DNA of 5,727 nt from an uncultured Clostridia bacterium (GCA_934631025.1 CAKTXR010000098.1:1-5727), one strand, 5' to 3'. Counted from the stretch's first letter, positions 1-5,249 are shown. Program-made: numbers and translations. Notes: a model not told the origin generated them from the sequence alone.

Positions 1-135
1 TATCTTACAGCACCATTTAAGAAAGTTACCGAGAAAATAATGACTGAATTTTCGGATTTGAATCTATGCCCAATTAGCAACCGTCAGGGAATTGTAATTG
101 ATTGTGAAGGTTCAAAGGTTATTTGCAAAGACTAA
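1..135 (+). CDS. 3' end of an unrecognised plus-strand gene (partial)
   Basis: Frame 1 is open from the window edge to a TAA at 133-135, giving the last 44 residues of a protein whose start lies outside the window. The peptide has a mixed, protein-like composition (KKVTEKIMTEFSDLN, then a Cys-containing tail ending CEGSKVICKD), with no membrane segment or motif I recognise. Its composition is unlike the rest of the window: by hand count 46 of 135 bases are G or C (about 34%), whereas the minus-strand genes are clearly GC-rich. It is also the only plausible coding frame on the plus strand and converges on the efflux operon. Both points would suit an acquired or mobile gene, but 44 residues are too few to identify it, and a chance open frame in AT-rich DNA remains possible. 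Confidence 0.45.
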   Translation, partial: YLTAPFKKVTEKIMTEFSDLNLCPISNRQGIVIDCEGSKVICKD

Positions 136-273
136 TTTGAAAATTCCAGTTTGCCGAATGGATAATGGGGCACTTCGATACACATTTCGGTGTACGGTGC
201 GGTCTACAATTTTGCGCGGCGCCAAAGCCTCCCTTGCGCAAAGGAAACCTTGAGCGCTTCCGCGCCAGTGCAT

Positions 274-320
274 AACAGCGAAACCGACCTATGATCGCAG
301 CATAGGCCGGTTTCACTGTT
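274..320. repeat. 47-base inverted repeat / long hairpin
   Basis: The 20-base arms 274-293 and 301-320 flank a 7-base loop (294-300). Eighteen of 20 positions pair perfectly (AACAG/CTGTT, GAAACCG/CGGTTTC, CCTATG/CATAGG). The two exceptions are C-A and A-C mismatches in plus-strand RNA, but they become U-G and G-U wobbles in minus-strand RNA, so the hairpin is fully paired only when transcribed from the minus strand. On the plus strand it is followed by a short TTTT (319-322) and could act as a weak terminator for the partial gene ending at 135. On the minus strand no T-run follows. The fold is seen directly; its role is inferred. Confidence 0.75.
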
Positions 321-354
321 TTACAACCATCCAACTAACAGGCGACGGCTTCTT

Positions 355-382
355 TTTATATCAAATCATATCGAACAGTCAA
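355..382 (-). promoter_or_regulatory. Candidate minus-strand promoter with no protein gene behind it
   Basis: Read on the minus strand, TTGACT (377-382) is followed after 16 bases by TATAAA (355-360). The predicted start is near 348, so the transcript would begin about 28 bases before the long hairpin at 274-320. No good open frame with a ribosome site follows, so if active it would drive a non-coding or very short transcript, or the site may be a chance match in AT-rich DNA. Confidence 0.45.
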
Positions 383-507
383 TATTTCCTGTTTAACCGG
401 CGGCGCGAAACGGCCCTGACGTAAGATACCGATTACAGGCCTTCATAAAGCAGGACACACTCAGCGCACAGCATCCCCGTTCAATGCGCCAAAATCGCTT
501 TATACCC

Positions 508-1239
508 TCACTGCCGCTTCATCTGCCGCAGGAACAGTACCACCGCCAGCACGCAGACCGGCAGCGTCCAGAGCAGCACCCAGCCCAGCTGCGCGGGCAT
601 GGCCGCCCAGTCGCCGGAAAAAGCCGCGCGCTCCAGCTCGACCGCGTGAACGAACGGCAGAACGTTCGCGATCGCCTTGAACGCGCCGCCCACCAGATCG
701 AGATCGAACCACACGCCCGACAGCCACGCCGTCAGGTTCGTAAGCAGCGCGCCGCACAGCCCGCCCACCTGCTTCACGCCCAGCACGCTGCCGCAGAGCA
801 GCCCCAGCGCGATGAAGAACAGCGCCACCGGCATGAGGAAAAGCAGCGCCCAGAGTATGCCCAGGCTCAGCTTCAGCCCCAGTATGAGCGCGGCGATATA
901 GCAGACCGCGCCCTGCATGAGCGCGATGGGCAGCATGGGCAGCGCATAGCCCATGATGAAATCGGCGGCGGTGAGCGGCGTGGTGTAGAGCCGCTGGAGC
1001 AGCGCCGTCTCGCGGTCGCGCGCAACCAGCGTCGCCGAAAAGAGCGTCATGAACGCCAGACCGAACACGGTGATGCCCGGCGTAAGGCGGTCGATCTCAA
1101 ACAGCGCCACCGGCACATTCGCCTGAATGGCGCTCAGCAGCAGTATCAGCACCACCGGAAAGCCCAGCCCAAAGGCCAGATTGAGCGGATCGCGCAGAAT
1201 TTCCTTCATCGTGCGGCCCGCGAACGCCCGCATTTTCAT
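508..1239 (-). CDS. ABC-2 type transporter permease subunit
   Basis: This 243-residue integral membrane protein is the channel half of an ABC exporter and should work with the ATPase encoded just upstream. About six hydrophobic segments are visible, at residues 21-38, 54-73, 94-119, 126-153, 158-178 and 218-237. Between the second and third lies the cytoplasmic stretch RDRETALLQRLYTTPLTAADF (split here for reading as RDRETALLQRL and YTTPLTAADF, residues 74-94), typical of ABC-2 permeases, where the E...L..TPL region is thought to contact the ATPase. The ATG at 1237-1239 overlaps the ATPase stop as ATGA and follows a GGGGAGGG ribosome site at good spacing, so translation is probably coupled; an in-frame ATG two codons on is a minor alternative. 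Length fits the family. The exported substrate cannot be read from sequence; the adjacent TetR gene suggests a drug, antimicrobial peptide or toxic metabolite. Confidence 0.95.
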   Translation of the reverse strand: MKMRAFAGRTMKEILRDPLNLAFGLGFPVVLILLLSAIQANVPVALFEIDRLTPGITVFGLAFMTLFSATLVARDRETALLQRLYTTPLTAADFIMGYALPMLPIALMQGAVCYIAALILGLKLSLGILWALLFLMPVALFFIALGLLCGSVLGVKQVGGLCGALLTNLTAWLSGVWFDLDLVGGAFKAIANVLPFVHAVELERAAFSGDWAAMPAQLGWVLLWTLPVCVLAVVLFLRQMKRQ

Positions 1240-1973
1240 TGCTCAGCCCTCCCCTCGCCCCGCACGAGGGCGATAAACGCATCCTCGAAGCGCTCGCAGC
1301 CGGCGCGCGCCTTCAGTTCCTCCGCCGTGCCCTCGGCCAGCACGCGCCCGCTCTTCATCACGGCGATGCGGTCGGACAGCGCTTCGGCCTCCTCCATGTA
1401 GTGCGTCGTGAGGATCACCGTCACACGACCCTTGAGCGCGCGGATCACGTCCCACAGCTCGGCACGCGCGATCACATCCAGCCCCAGCGTCGGCTCGTCG
1501 AGGAAGAGGATCTCCGGCTCGCCGATCAGCGCCATGGCCAGGCTCAGCCGCCGCTGCCAGCCGCCCGACAGCTTGCCCGCGCGCTTGCCGAGCACGCCGC
1601 TCAGATCGAACGCCGCGGCCAGCTCGTCGACTTTTGCGTTCTGCTTCTCCTTGGAAAAGCCGTGAACGCCGGCCATCAGCCGGAGATTCTCCAGCGCCGT
1701 CAGCCCGGGCGCGACCGCCGTCTCCTGCGGCGATACGCCGATGACGCGCTTGACCGCGGCCGTCTCGCTCACAACGCTGTGGCCAGAGAGAAACGCGTCG
1801 CCGCTCGTGGGGCGCGTCAGCCCGCAGAGCATCTTGATCGTCGTGGTCTTGCCCGCGCCGTTCACGCCCAGCAGCGCAAACAGCTCGCCCTTTTCAATGC
1901 TCAGATTGAGCCGGTCAACCGCCGTTATGTCCTTATACTTTTTGGTCAGATTGACCGTCCTGATGGCTTCCAT
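1236..1973 (-). CDS. ABC transporter ATP-binding protein (ABC-2 exporter, CcmA/DrrA-like)
   Basis: This 245-residue cytoplasmic ATPase should power the adjacent permease. All nucleotide-binding motifs are present: Walker A GVNGAGKT at residues 36-43, Q-loop Gln83, signature LSGGWQRR at 135-142, Walker B ILFLDE at 155-160 with catalytic Glu160, D-loop LGLD at 163-166 and switch His191. The signature has Trp where the textbook LSGGQ has Gln, a variation seen in this exporter subfamily. The protein is about the size of a bare nucleotide-binding domain with a short tail, so it carries no extra regulatory domain. The start at 1973 lies 41 bases inside the tetR gene, but it has its own AGGAGG nine bases upstream and gives the expected N terminus (NLTKKYKDITAVDRLNLSI). 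Position between tetR and permease genes points to a self-regulated efflux operon. Confidence 0.97.
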   Translation of the reverse strand: MEAIRTVNLTKKYKDITAVDRLNLSIEKGELFALLGVNGAGKTTTIKMLCGLTRPTSGDAFLSGHSVVSETAAVKRVIGVSPQETAVAPGLTALENLRLMAGVHGFSKEKQNAKVDELAAAFDLSGVLGKRAGKLSGGWQRRLSLAMALIGEPEILFLDEPTLGLDVIARAELWDVIRALKGRVTVILTTHYMEEAEALSDRIAVMKSGRVLAEGTAEELKARAGCERFEDAFIALVRGEGRAEQ

Positions 1974-2544
1974 CCTTCTTTTCCTCCTCGATATGCCGCG
2001 CGCGCAGCCCCTGATAGGCGTCGGTCAGCGCGCGGCTGGCGAAATCCATGTCCCAGTTCAGATACGACGTGGCCAGCATGGACGCGATGCCGTGAACGTA
2101 CACCCACATCTCGAGATGCAGCAGATACGCGCGCTCCTCGCTCAGCCCCGTGCCCTTCATGATGACCTCGATCAGCGGCCTTATCGCCTCGCGCTCCCCT
2201 TCGGGCGGCGGCTCATGCGTGCGGTCGCGCATATAGAGCAGCTTGAACAGCTCCTTTTCCTCGCTCGCAAAGCGGATATACGCCATGCCGCTGGCCTTGT
2301 AGGGCGGATAGCGCCCCGCCGTCATCTCCGCGCGCGTGAGCTGATCCAGCCGCTCAGCCGCCGCCGCGATCACCGTCTCCCGCACGTCCTCCATGTTTTT
2401 GAACAGCCCGAAGATCGGCTTTGCGGACGTTCCCAGCCGCTCGCCCAGCGCGCGCGCCGTGAGCGCTTCCACGCCCTTCTCCCGCACCAGCGCCAGCGCC
2501 GCAGCGGTGATTTCCTCGCGCGTAAAAAGAAACTTCCTCGGCAT
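1933..2544 (-). CDS. TetR/AcrR family transcriptional regulator with WHG-type C-terminal domain
   Basis: This 203-residue DNA-binding repressor is the first gene of the efflux operon and probably controls it. The N-terminal helix-turn-helix spans about residues 7-53 (FTREEITAAALALVREKG, then LTARALGERLGTSAKPIFGLF), with the usual TetR layout of helix 1, recognition helix region and a following aromatic residue. The C-terminal ligand domain contains EMWVYVHGIASML at about 145-157, which matches the W..VHG signature of the WHG (TetR_C_33) type. The ATG at 2544 follows GGGAGG by seven bases. The last 14 codons overlap the ATPase gene, making a charged, probably disordered tail (EEEKKDGSHQDGQSDQKV). 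A near-consensus promoter and an inverted repeat lie directly upstream, so autorepression relieved by the exporter's substrate is the likely circuit; this is inferred from layout. Confidence 0.95.
   Translation of the reverse strand: MPRKFLFTREEITAAALALVREKGVEALTARALGERLGTSAKPIFGLFKNMEDVRETVIAAAAERLDQLTRAEMTAGRYPPYKASGMAYIRFASEEKELFKLLYMRDRTHEPPPEGEREAIRPLIEVIMKGTGLSEERAYLLHLEMWVYVHGIASMLATSYLNWDMDFASRALTDAYQGLRARHIEEEKKDGSHQDGQSDQKV
1983..1988 (-). promoter_or_regulatory. Ribosome binding site of the ABC ATPase, inside tetR
   Basis: Minus-strand AGGAGG lies nine bases before the ATPase ATG (1971-1973). It sits in the tetR coding region, where it encodes part of the Glu-Glu-Glu-Lys-Lys run. 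It supports the start at 1973 despite the 41-base overlap. Confidence 0.85.
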
Positions 2545-2551
2545 CGTTTCG

Positions 2552-2557
2552 CCTCCC
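2552..2557 (-). promoter_or_regulatory. Ribosome binding site of tetR
   Basis: Minus-strand GGGAGG precedes the tetR ATG (2542-2544) by seven bases and fixes this start codon. Confidence 0.8.
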
Positions 2558-2570
2558 GTCCATTTTAACC

Positions 2571-2588
2571 ACGTATGTTGCGCTACGT
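2571..2588. promoter_or_regulatory. Candidate operator of the tetR-ABC operon
   Basis: ACGTA (2571-2575) and TACGT (2584-2588) form a perfect 5-bp inverted repeat around an 8-base spacer. It lies just downstream of the predicted transcription start (about 2594) and before the tetR ribosome site. Such a place suits a TetR autorepression operator, but the arms are short and the protein-site match is untested. Confidence 0.4.
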
Positions 2589-2600
2589 TTGTTTCTTTAT

Positions 2601-2629
2601 ATTATATACGGATGCACATGGTTCGTCAA
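2601..2629 (-). promoter_or_regulatory. Promoter of the tetR-ABC operon
   Basis: On the minus strand TTGACG (2624-2629) is separated by 17 bases from a perfect TATAAT (2601-2606). The predicted start is near 2594, giving a leader of about 50 bases. A T-run at about 2645-2651 lies some 20 bases upstream of the -35 box and might act as an UP-type element. This is a vegetative sigma factor promoter by its consensus. Confidence 0.85.
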
Positions 2630-2696
2630 GAGGAATTCGTCTTAAAAAAAGGACGGCGCTCGCAGATATGACATTATGAGAGATGAGAGCGCTCCC

Positions 2697-2720
2697 ATGC
2701 GGATGAGAGCATATCCGCAT
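2697..2720. repeat. Perfect 8-bp inverted repeat, 8-base spacer
   Basis: ATGCGGAT (2697-2704) is repeated inverted as ATCCGCAT (2713-2720). Neither strand has a T-run after it, so it is not a classic terminator. A direct repeat GATGAGAGC/GGATGAGAGC (2683-2690 and 2701-2710 region) and the palindrome GAGCGCTC (2687-2694) lie beside or within it. It sits between the cdsA terminator and the tetR promoter, so it may be a protein-binding site or a residue of a terminator region. Confidence 0.5.
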
Positions 2721-2721
2721 A

Positions 2722-2755
2722 AGAAAAGCTCCGGCGTATCCTGAAACGCCGGAGC
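2722..2755 (-). terminator. Intrinsic terminator of the relP-cdsA unit
   Basis: A perfect 10-bp GC-rich stem (GCTCCGGCGT 2728-2737 with ACGCCGGAGC 2746-2755) with an 8-base loop is followed on the minus strand by TTTTCT (2727-2722). It stands about 90 bases after the cdsA stop codon and isolates that unit from the tetR promoter. A smaller 6-bp hairpin (GCGTCC/GGACGC, 2782-2797) without a T-run lies between the stop codon and this terminator. Confidence 0.92.
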
Positions 2756-2845
2756 AAAAATGCAATATAGAAATTTGAACGGCGTCCCGCCGGACGCGGA
2801 TACGCAACCGCCCTCCCCACAGGACTCGCCGCCTTTTTCAGTCGT

Positions 2846-3667
2846 TTACGCGATTGTCCCGCCGATGAACGTCAGAAACGCCGCTGTGAACGGCGCAGCG
2901 AAGAGCTGGCCGTCGAAGCGATCGAGCAGGCCGCCGTGGCCGGGCAGAAGATTGCTGAAGTCCTTCACCCCCGCGATGCGCTTGACCGCCGACATCGCCA
3001 GATCGCCCGTCTGCGCGATCACCGAGCCGCACACGCCGTAGAGCATGAGCGTGCCGTAATGCACGCTCAAATCGAGCGCACCCGCATAGACCGCCGTGCC
3101 CAGCAGCACCAGCGCACAGGACGCGGCCAGCCCGCCCACGCTGCCCTCGATCGTCTTGTGCGGGCTCAGATCGGGCGCGAGCTTAAGCCGTCCCCATGCC
3201 CGGCCGATGAAATAGCCCGCCACCTCGCTGGCGACGCAGCAGACGATCATCAGCGCGAGATTGTACAGCCCGTTCTCCATGCGCCGCAGCACAATCAGCG
3301 CGCAGAAAAAATACGACGCCATGAGCGATTCCCCCAGCGCCCGAACCGCGCCGAAAGCGCCCGTCTCATGCCGCATGAGAACGCGCGCGTCCATGAAAAA
3401 GAAGCCGAGCGCGGCCAGAAGCACGATCAGCGCCCCCGCCGGATAACAGGGCAGCGGCAGAAACGGCAGCGCGGCGGCGGCAATCAGCGCGGGAACGAGC
3501 AGCGCGCAGTTCTTCCGCGCGTTGGCCGCAGAAAACAGCTCCCACGCCGCGCCGATATTAAGCAGCGCCACGGCGATATTGAGCACGAGGGGCCGATCCG
3601 AGAAAAAGAGGATCAGCAGGCAGACGGGCACGAACACGCAGGCCGTCCTAACGCGCGTTTTCAGCAT
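2846..3667 (-). CDS. cdsA: Phosphatidate cytidylyltransferase (CDP-diacylglycerol synthase)
   Basis: CdsA makes CDP-diacylglycerol from phosphatidic acid and CTP, the branch-point step for bacterial phospholipids, in the cytoplasmic membrane. The 273-residue length is normal and most of the chain is hydrophobic segments. The family signature is complete near the C terminus: Ser226, KR 229-230, KD 235-236, LPGHGG 241-246 and DRFD 249-252, preceded by GDL at 221-223. The upstream block YFIGRAWGRLKLAP...SPHKTIEG (152-175) also fits, but where most relatives have Asp in an A-D-S/T-G-A-Y motif this protein has Glu148 in ASEVAGYF. The ATG overlaps the relP stop by 7 bases, with GGAG ten bases upstream, so the two are co-translated. 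Its usual partners (uppS upstream, dxr downstream) are absent, so this could be a second copy or a relocated one. Confidence 0.95.
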   Translation of the reverse strand: MLKTRVRTACVFVPVCLLILFFSDRPLVLNIAVALLNIGAAWELFSAANARKNCALLVPALIAAAALPFLPLPCYPAGALIVLLAALGFFFMDARVLMRHETGAFGAVRALGESLMASYFFCALIVLRRMENGLYNLALMIVCCVASEVAGYFIGRAWGRLKLAPDLSPHKTIEGSVGGLAASCALVLLGTAVYAGALDLSVHYGTLMLYGVCGSVIAQTGDLAMSAVKRIAGVKDFSNLLPGHGGLLDRFDGQLFAAPFTAAFLTFIGGTIA

Positions 3668-4362
3668 GATGCGTCATCTCCGATCGCGCCGGTCGTCTCG
3701 CGGTAGACGCTCTCCATGCGCTGATCGAGCGCCGCGCCCATCTCCGCGCAGTGCAGCAGTTCCTCGGCGACATGGCCGTCGTCGGCGATGTTCTTCTTAT
3801 AGCGAATCTTATGCTCGAGGCTCGCCCACCAGTCCATCGCGATGGTGCGCAGCTGCACCTCGACCTTCATGCGGCGCGTGCGATTGTGCAGGAAGATGGG
3901 GATCTCGACGATCAGATGCAGGCTGCGATAGCCGTTCTCCTTGGGCGTTTTGATATAGTCCTTGCGCTCGATGAGCGTGATGTCGTCCTGCCGCAGCAGC
4001 GCGTCGGCCATCATGTAAATGTCGCCCGGGAAGGAGCAGATTACGCGCACGCCCGCGATGTCGCTGAGGTTCTTTTCAATGCTCTCGGCGTTGAGCGGTA
4101 TTCCCTTGCGCACCGCCTTGTCGACGATGCTCTCGGGCGATTTCAGGCGCGATTTGACGCTCTCGATGGGATTGCGGTCGTACATCAGCGAAAGCTCCTC
4201 GTTGAGCACGTTGAATTTCGTCTCGACCTCCATCATCGCGCAGCGATAATAGCCCATCAGCTCGCGATAGGGCATGGTGTAATCCTGAACTCTGTTCTTG
4301 ATCTGGCTGTTGCTGAGCTGCCTGACCAGCATCTGGCGCAGCGCGTCCGATGGCGCTTCCAT
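3661..4362 (-). CDS. relP: Small alarmone synthetase, RelP/YwaC-like GTP pyrophosphokinase
   Basis: This 233-residue cytoplasmic enzyme should transfer pyrophosphate from ATP to GDP or GTP to make (p)ppGpp. It is synthetase-only: there is no HD hydrolase domain and no TGS/ACT region as in long RelA/SpoT proteins. Visible motifs are NPIESVKSRLKS (64-75, ATP-binding basic residues), DIAGVRVICSF (101-111, with the metal-binding Asp101), DYIKTPKENGYRSLH (135-149, Tyr145 for guanine stacking), VEVQLRT (167-173, Glu168) and MDWWASLEHKIRYK (176-189). The VETKF stretch, the KTPKENGYRSLHL block and ASLEHKI resemble RelP/YwaC more than RelQ/YjbM. It has about 20 more residues than those Bacillus proteins, mostly N-terminal. 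GGGAGG ten bases before the ATG supports the start. RelP enzymes are typically induced by cell-wall stress, and cdsA follows in the same transcript. Confidence 0.95.
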   Translation of the reverse strand: MEAPSDALRQMLVRQLSNSQIKNRVQDYTMPYRELMGYYRCAMMEVETKFNVLNEELSLMYDRNPIESVKSRLKSPESIVDKAVRKGIPLNAESIEKNLSDIAGVRVICSFPGDIYMMADALLRQDDITLIERKDYIKTPKENGYRSLHLIVEIPIFLHNRTRRMKVEVQLRTIAMDWWASLEHKIRYKKNIADDGHVAEELLHCAEMGAALDQRMESVYRETTGAIGDDASC

Positions 4363-4372
4363 GGGCGTTCAT

Positions 4373-4378
4373 CCTCCC
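4373..4378 (-). promoter_or_regulatory. Ribosome binding site of relP
   Basis: Minus-strand GGGAGG lies ten bases before the ATG at 4360-4362. An ATG at 4372, out of frame, directly abuts the site and only opens a shadow frame, so 4362 is preferred. Confidence 0.7.
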
Positions 4379-4395
4379 GTATCATACTGACTATA

Positions 4396-4424
4396 AGTAT
4401 AGCGCGGCAATATGGCCATGGATA
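4396..4424 (-). promoter_or_regulatory. Weak candidate promoter for relP-cdsA
   Basis: The relP gene begins after a terminator and so should have its own promoter. A good -10 box TATACT lies at 4396-4401 on the minus strand, 34 bases before the start codon, inside the near-palindrome CTATA-AG-TATAG (4391-4402). The -35 region at 17 bases spacing (4419-4424, TATCCA) is poor; TTGTCC is nearby but 24 bases away. This could mean an alternative sigma factor or an activator, or a mis-assigned -10. Confidence 0.35.
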
Positions 4425-4477
4425 CGGACAAATCGTGAAGCCTGTCTGAACTTTGTGCATAATGGGCGCGTTTGACT

Positions 4478-4510
4478 ATAAAAAGAGCCGGACGCACCTG
4501 CATCCCGCTC
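4478..4510 (-). terminator. Intrinsic terminator of the hydrolase gene
   Basis: On the minus strand the stem GAGC-G-GGATGC / GCGTCC-G-GCTC (4485-4510) closes on an AGGT loop with one G-G mismatch and one U-G pair, and is followed by TTTTT (4480-4484). It starts seven bases after the hydrolase stop codon. The A-run before the stem and T-run after it mirror each other, so the element may also stop plus-strand transcripts. Confidence 0.9.
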
Positions 4511-4517
4511 CTTTTTA

Positions 4518-5237
4518 TCACCAGCCGCATTCGACTTTCATCGCACACAGATAAAGTTTTTCCCACGCGGACATGACCTTCACGTCCTCTTCAGTGTGCA
4601 GCCAGTGCTCGCCGCCGGGCATTATATACAGATGCGCATGGTTTTCAGCAGCAAAACGCTCGACAGTCTCCGTAGGGATAAGCTCATCACCCTGTGCACG
4701 GAATATGTATGTCCTCGGCGAAACGGCGTAGACGGGATGCGCGCGCGTCCAGCACAGATAGTCCCATGAGAGCGTCTGATCGCCCGCGGAGATTTCGCGC
4801 TCCTTTTCGAGCCGCGCTTCGCTCACATTGGCCGCCGCCATCATGTCGGTGATCATGCGCTCCATATCGACCAGCGGCGAGGAGAGCAGACACATATCCA
4901 GCGGCGCTTCATCGGCGAACGCGGTGAGCGACATATACGCGCCCAGGCTGATTGCGCGCACGCCCACGCGCTTCCACATCGAGCGGACATAATCGAGGAC
5001 GGCACGCAGCTCCTTCCCCGCTTCCCATGGCACAAGCGGCGTATTATCCTGCCGTCCGCCGTGGCCGGGCAGATCGACCGCGAGCGTCTGCCAGCCCAGC
5101 GGCGCGGCGATTTCGGCAAAGCGCGCGCCCTCCTCCTTGCATCCGCACAGGCCGTGAACGAATATAAAGCCCTTCTCCGACGGCTCGCCGTACAGCGCGG
5201 CGGGCATATTGCCAATCATAAGCGACTGAGTTTCCAT
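4518..5237 (-). CDS. Alpha/beta hydrolase (serine esterase/lipase-like), family not resolved
   Basis: This 239-residue cytoplasmic protein (no signal peptide) has the landmarks of an alpha/beta hydrolase fold. FVHGLCG at 26-32 provides the oxyanion-hole strand end, VDLPGHGG at 54-61 is the next conserved loop, AISLGA at 95-100 is the nucleophile elbow with Ser97, GDELIP at 183-188 supplies the acid Asp184, and GGEHWLH at 208-214 the catalytic His211. The elbow reads A-x-S-x-G rather than the common G-x-S-x-G. A cap-like insertion with charged helices lies between about 122 and 165. The substrate could be a carboxylic ester, thioester or peptide-like bond and cannot be told from this sequence. 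AGGTGA five bases before the ATG supports the start. It is a single-gene unit with its own promoter, inverted repeat and terminator, upstream of relP but not co-transcribed with it. Confidence 0.92.
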   Translation of the reverse strand: METQSLMIGNMPAALYGEPSEKGFIFVHGLCGCKEEGARFAEIAAPLGWQTLAVDLPGHGGRQDNTPLVPWEAGKELRAVLDYVRSMWKRVGVRAISLGAYMSLTAFADEAPLDMCLLSSPLVDMERMITDMMAAANVSEARLEKEREISAGDQTLSWDYLCWTRAHPVYAVSPRTYIFRAQGDELIPTETVERFAAENHAHLYIMPGGEHWLHTEEDVKVMSAWEKLYLCAMKVECGW

Positions 5238-5242
5238 TTATA

Positions 5243-5248
5243 TCACCT
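5243..5248 (-). promoter_or_regulatory. Ribosome binding site of the hydrolase gene
   Basis: Minus-strand AGGTGA is five bases before the ATG at 5235-5237. It lies directly beside the inverted repeat at 5250-5272, so folding of that repeat in the mRNA could affect ribosome access. Confidence 0.7.
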
Positions 5249-5249
5249 C

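Larger units (their letters stand above)
136..507. other. Intergenic region with structured DNA and no convincing protein gene
   Basis: This 372-base gap separates the AT-rich partial gene from the permease stop codon. Going left to right it holds a small hairpin (TACAC/GTGTA, 179-194), a GC-rich stretch with several nested inverted repeats (TTTGCGC 211-217 with GCGCAAA 236-242; GCGCGG 214-219 with CCGCGC 260-265), a 47-base near-perfect hairpin (274-320) and a good minus-strand promoter (355-382). A 71-codon minus-strand frame (119-334) crosses all these structures, has no ribosome site, and reads as arginine/cysteine-rich low-quality protein, so I do not call it a gene. No clear U-tract terminator for the efflux operon is visible between 383 and 507. 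Confidence 0.6.

Noticed and set aside
119..334. 71-codon minus-strand frame
   Set aside because: No ribosome site precedes the ATG, the frame runs through a 47-base hairpin and other inverted repeats, and its end overlaps the plus-strand partial gene.
484..2162. Long plus-strand open frames over the efflux operon (484-1401, 1239-2162)
   Set aside because: They are antisense to clearly identified genes and are rich in Arg, Gln and His with no domains, as expected for mirror frames of GC-rich genes.
2782..2797. Second terminator after cdsA (GCGTCC/GGACGC hairpin)
   Set aside because: No T-run follows on the minus strand; the strong terminator lies just beyond it.
2936..4449. Long plus-strand open frames over cdsA and relP (2936-3706, 3751-4449)
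   Set aside because: They mirror genes with complete family signatures and have no motif or ribosome site of their own.
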